A DNA stretch of 7,527 bases. Source: Streptosporangiaceae bacterium (GTDB taxonomy: Bacteria; Actinomycetota; Actinomycetes; Streptosporangiales; Streptosporangiaceae). The position numbers and the translations under genes are program-made. The notes below the pieces were generated by a model that made no database searches, was not told where the DNA came from, and saw only the letters and a program-made list of their open reading frames with translations. Shown here piece after piece: positions 6,462 to 7,527 of the stretch. The stretch covers positions 1 through 7,527 of the forward strand of contig JASHSO010000341.1 in NCBI GenBank assembly GCA_030038715.1, written 5' to 3'. Positions within the stretch are counted from its first letter, which is position 1; the number at the start of each line of letters is the position of its first letter.

Positions 6462-6539
6462 TGGGCCATGGTCAGCGGGCCTGGGAACCCCAGCCTGAAT
6501 GCCGGGACGCGCTGTGGGCTGACCGCGACCGTTGGCCCA
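6462..6539. repeat. Nested inverted repeat in the leader of the CGC membrane protein gene
   Basis: Two successive arms pair with two downstream arms in the right order: TGGGCCA (6462-6468) with TGGCCCA (6533-6539), and GGTCAGC (6470-6476) with GCTGACC (6518-6524). Inside, CTGGG and CCCAG form a tight hairpin with loop AAC near 6481-6493. The resulting branched fold ends about 40 bases before the GTG at 6580. It could be a structured leader RNA or a protein-binding site; no known riboswitch was recognised. Confidence 0.35.
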
Positions 6540-6544
6540 TACTG

Positions 6545-6573
6545 AAGGAGGACGTTCGCTCCTGCCGGAGAGG
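6545..6573 (+). promoter_or_regulatory. Double ribosome-binding sequence, the first inside a hairpin
   Basis: AAGGAGGA (6545-6552) is a near-ideal Shine-Dalgarno but lies 27 bases before the GTG at 6580 and no start codon follows it at usual spacing. AGGAG (6546-6550) pairs with CTCCT (6559-6563). The working site is more likely GGAGAGG (6567-6573), six bases before the GTG. The upstream copy may be a standby site for the ribosome. Confidence 0.35.
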
Positions 6574-6579
6574 TAGCAC

Positions 6580-7314
6580 GTGAATCCTGGCGGCGAACCG
6601 GAACGGGACGAAACAGGCCTGCCACCGGTCGACATCGAGATCCCGGACGACGCGCGGGAACTCGAGCGAGACGTGCAGGCCTACCACCGCGAGCTGCGGG
6701 CCCGCCGTCGGCGGGTGCGTAGCCTCCGTTTGTTCGGCCCTCTGGCCAAGGACGGCATCGTGCTGCCACTGCTGGCGTGCTGCCTGATGTTCGCCCTGAT
6801 TACCGGCACGTTGCTGACGGTCTTCACCGCCGCGGGCACCGATCAGCGCCAGCCCGGCGTCACTCGCAGCCCGTCGCACGCGACGGTCTCGCACGCCACG
6901 ACTTCGGCCCCGGTCGCGCCGGTCGCTGTCGTGCACCCGGCCGCTCGGCTGCCCGACGCCATCATCACGGTTGCAGGCAAACCGGTGCCACTTCGCGACC
7001 TCTCCACGACCGTGCTGGCGCTCGTGCCCGCGCAGTGCGGCTGTTCGACTGCGCTCACCGACCTTGTCAGTGCGATGGCGGCCAGCGGCATCCCGATCCT
7101 GCTGGTCGGTCCCGGGACCGCCCAGAGCAGCCAGGTCGCTGCCGCACTGACTCACGGCGGCGAGCTGGCCAGCGATCCCACCGACGCCTTGCGCAGCTAC
7201 CCGCAAGCAGGTCTGACGGCCATTCTGATCTCGGCCAGTGGCTCGGTGTACTACACCGAGCGGCTTAAGCCCGGGGAGAACCTGAGGGCGCTGACGTCGG
7301 CGCTTGGCGCCTAG
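6580..7314 (+). CDS. Membrane-anchored protein with a thioredoxin-like outer domain and CGC motif
   Basis: Unrecognised by name; 244 residues. A charged cytoplasmic N-terminus (1-58, Glu/Asp-rich then Arg-rich, possibly short coiled coil around 24-47) leads to one transmembrane helix (about 59-82). A Ser/Thr/Pro/His-rich linker (85-122) follows, then a domain of about 120 residues outside the cell. Its order of elements looks like thioredoxin/peroxiredoxin: LSTTVLALVPAQCGCSTALTDLVSAM (141-166) gives a strand, a C153-G-C155 pair at the helix start and a helix; IPILLVG (171-177) the next strand; GLTAILISASGSVYYTERL (211-229) the final hairpin. The cis-proline usual before that last strand is absent. 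GTG at 6580 has GGAGAGG six bases upstream. Inference: an extracytoplasmic redox or metal-linked protein, perhaps acting with the downstream lipoprotein. The coding call is firm, the fold moderate, the function unknown. Confidence 0.82.
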   Translation: MNPGGEPERDETGLPPVDIEIPDDARELERDVQAYHRELRARRRRVRSLRLFGPLAKDGIVLPLLACCLMFALITGTLLTVFTAAGTDQRQPGVTRSPSHATVSHATTSAPVAPVAVVHPAARLPDAIITVAGKPVPLRDLSTTVLALVPAQCGCSTALTDLVSAMAASGIPILLVGPGTAQSSQVAAALTHGGELASDPTDALRSYPQAGLTAILISASGSVYYTERLKPGENLRALTSALGA

Positions 7315-7342
7315 CTCAGCGGGGTCCGATCCGCCGATAGCA

Positions 7343-7360
7343 CCCGGCGCAATCACCGGG
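7343..7360 (+). terminator. Weak hairpin after the CGC protein gene
   Basis: CCCGG (7343-7347) and CCGGG (7356-7360) form a 5-bp stem with an 8-base loop, 29 bases after the stop at 7314. No T-run follows. It may end transcription or be chance in GC-rich DNA. Confidence 0.18.
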
Positions 7361-7389
7361 CCGGCGCTCGCGAGAACCTGCCTTGTGGC

Positions 7390-7395
7390 TACGCT
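7390..7395 (+). promoter_or_regulatory. Weak candidate -10 for the lipoprotein gene
   Basis: TACGCT fits TANNNT and would place a start near 7402, about 35 bases before the GTG at 7437. No matching -35 is visible, and the gene may instead be read through from 6580-7314. Confidence 0.2.
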
Positions 7396-7436
7396 GTGCG
7401 ACGTCGCGAGATCCGCACGATCGATGGGAGCATGCA

Positions 7437-7527
7437 GTGACCCGGAGCGGCTGGACTGTGACGGTCAGGCGCTGGCTCGCGCTGGGGGCAGCCGCGGCCC
7501 TGATTCCGGTGCTGGCAGGCTGCGAGG
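7437..7527 (+). CDS. Lipoprotein, N-terminus only
   Basis: Only the first 30 codons are in the window. They form a textbook lipoprotein signal peptide: basic region with VRRW, hydrophobic core LALGAAAALIPV, and lipobox LAGC with the lipidated cysteine at residue 29, followed by Glu. The GTG at 7437 has GGGAG six bases upstream. The mature protein lies outside the window, so its function is unknown. It will be exported and anchored to the outer face of the membrane, as is the domain of the gene before it, 122 bp upstream on the same strand. Confidence 0.72.
   Translation, partial: MTRSGWTVTVRRWLALGAAAALIPVLAGCE

Noticed and set aside
6472..7356. A 294-codon open frame on the minus strand
   Set aside because: It is antisense to the 6580-7314 gene, which has a good ribosome-binding site and a sensible membrane topology; the antisense product is low-complexity.
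7368..7411. TCGCGAGA repeated at 7368-7375 and 7404-7411; the overlapping CTCGCGAG also occurs at 2872-2879
   Set aside because: Short self-complementary GC-rich words recur by chance in DNA of this composition; the copies lack a shared context, so no operator is claimed.
7424..7527. Alternative start ATG at 7424 in another frame
   Set aside because: That frame gives an Arg/Gly/Asp-rich peptide without a signal sequence, whereas the GTG at 7437 gives a full lipoprotein signal peptide and a well-spaced GGGAG.
1..7527. CRISPR array, insertion sequence, prophage or defence system
   Set aside because: No regularly spaced repeats, transposase or integrase motifs, terminal repeats or nuclease/toxin domains were seen in any frame.

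Overview
The window is GC-rich, densely coding DNA with GTG starts, short intergenic gaps and ATGA gene overlaps, as in an actinobacterium. The strongest lineage marker is a CarD protein of the mycobacterial/streptomycete type (160 residues), supported by an actinobacterial-style homogentisate dioxygenase and a DUF2637-like membrane protein. The sequence alone does not place it to genus. It looks like ordinary chromosome: there is no integrase, transposase, phage gene or CRISPR array.

Layout. Positions 1-2780 (minus strand) hold a three-gene unit: a secreted LolA/RseB-like protein (1674-2780), an ABC-type ATPase (763-1677) and its membrane permease (1-766, cut by the window edge). Both junctions are four-base ATGA overlaps, so the three are probably co-translated and work together at the cell envelope. 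A candidate promoter lies at 2813-2841. Upstream, also on the minus strand, is hmgA (2899-4086), homogentisate 1,2-dioxygenase. A 193-bp divergent region with a strong palindrome separates hmgA from a plus-strand DUF2637-like four-helix membrane protein with a long disordered tail (4280-5248). That gene converges on ispF (5292-5813, minus), which sits 6 bp behind carD (5820-6302, minus). The usual actinobacterial order, from memory, is carD-ispD-ispF; ispD is absent here.

The 277-bp gap at 6303-6579 is the richest non-coding stretch. It holds an extended -10 promoter for carD, a degenerate tRNA-like sequence with a perfect A-box and D-stem, a nested inverted repeat, and a hairpin that covers a strong ribosome-binding sequence. 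It leads to a plus-strand membrane-anchored protein with a thioredoxin-like outer domain and a Cys-Gly-Cys motif (6580-7314). A second plus-strand gene (7437 to the window end) starts with a clear lipoprotein signal peptide.

Functionally the window combines envelope export (ABC unit), aromatic amino acid breakdown (hmgA), isoprenoid precursor synthesis (ispF), global RNA polymerase regulation (carD), and two exported or membrane-bound proteins of unknown role. No clear new defence or mobile system was found. The most unusual items are the LolA/RseB-like protein coupled to an ABC exporter, the missing ispD, the tRNA remnant and the CGC membrane protein.
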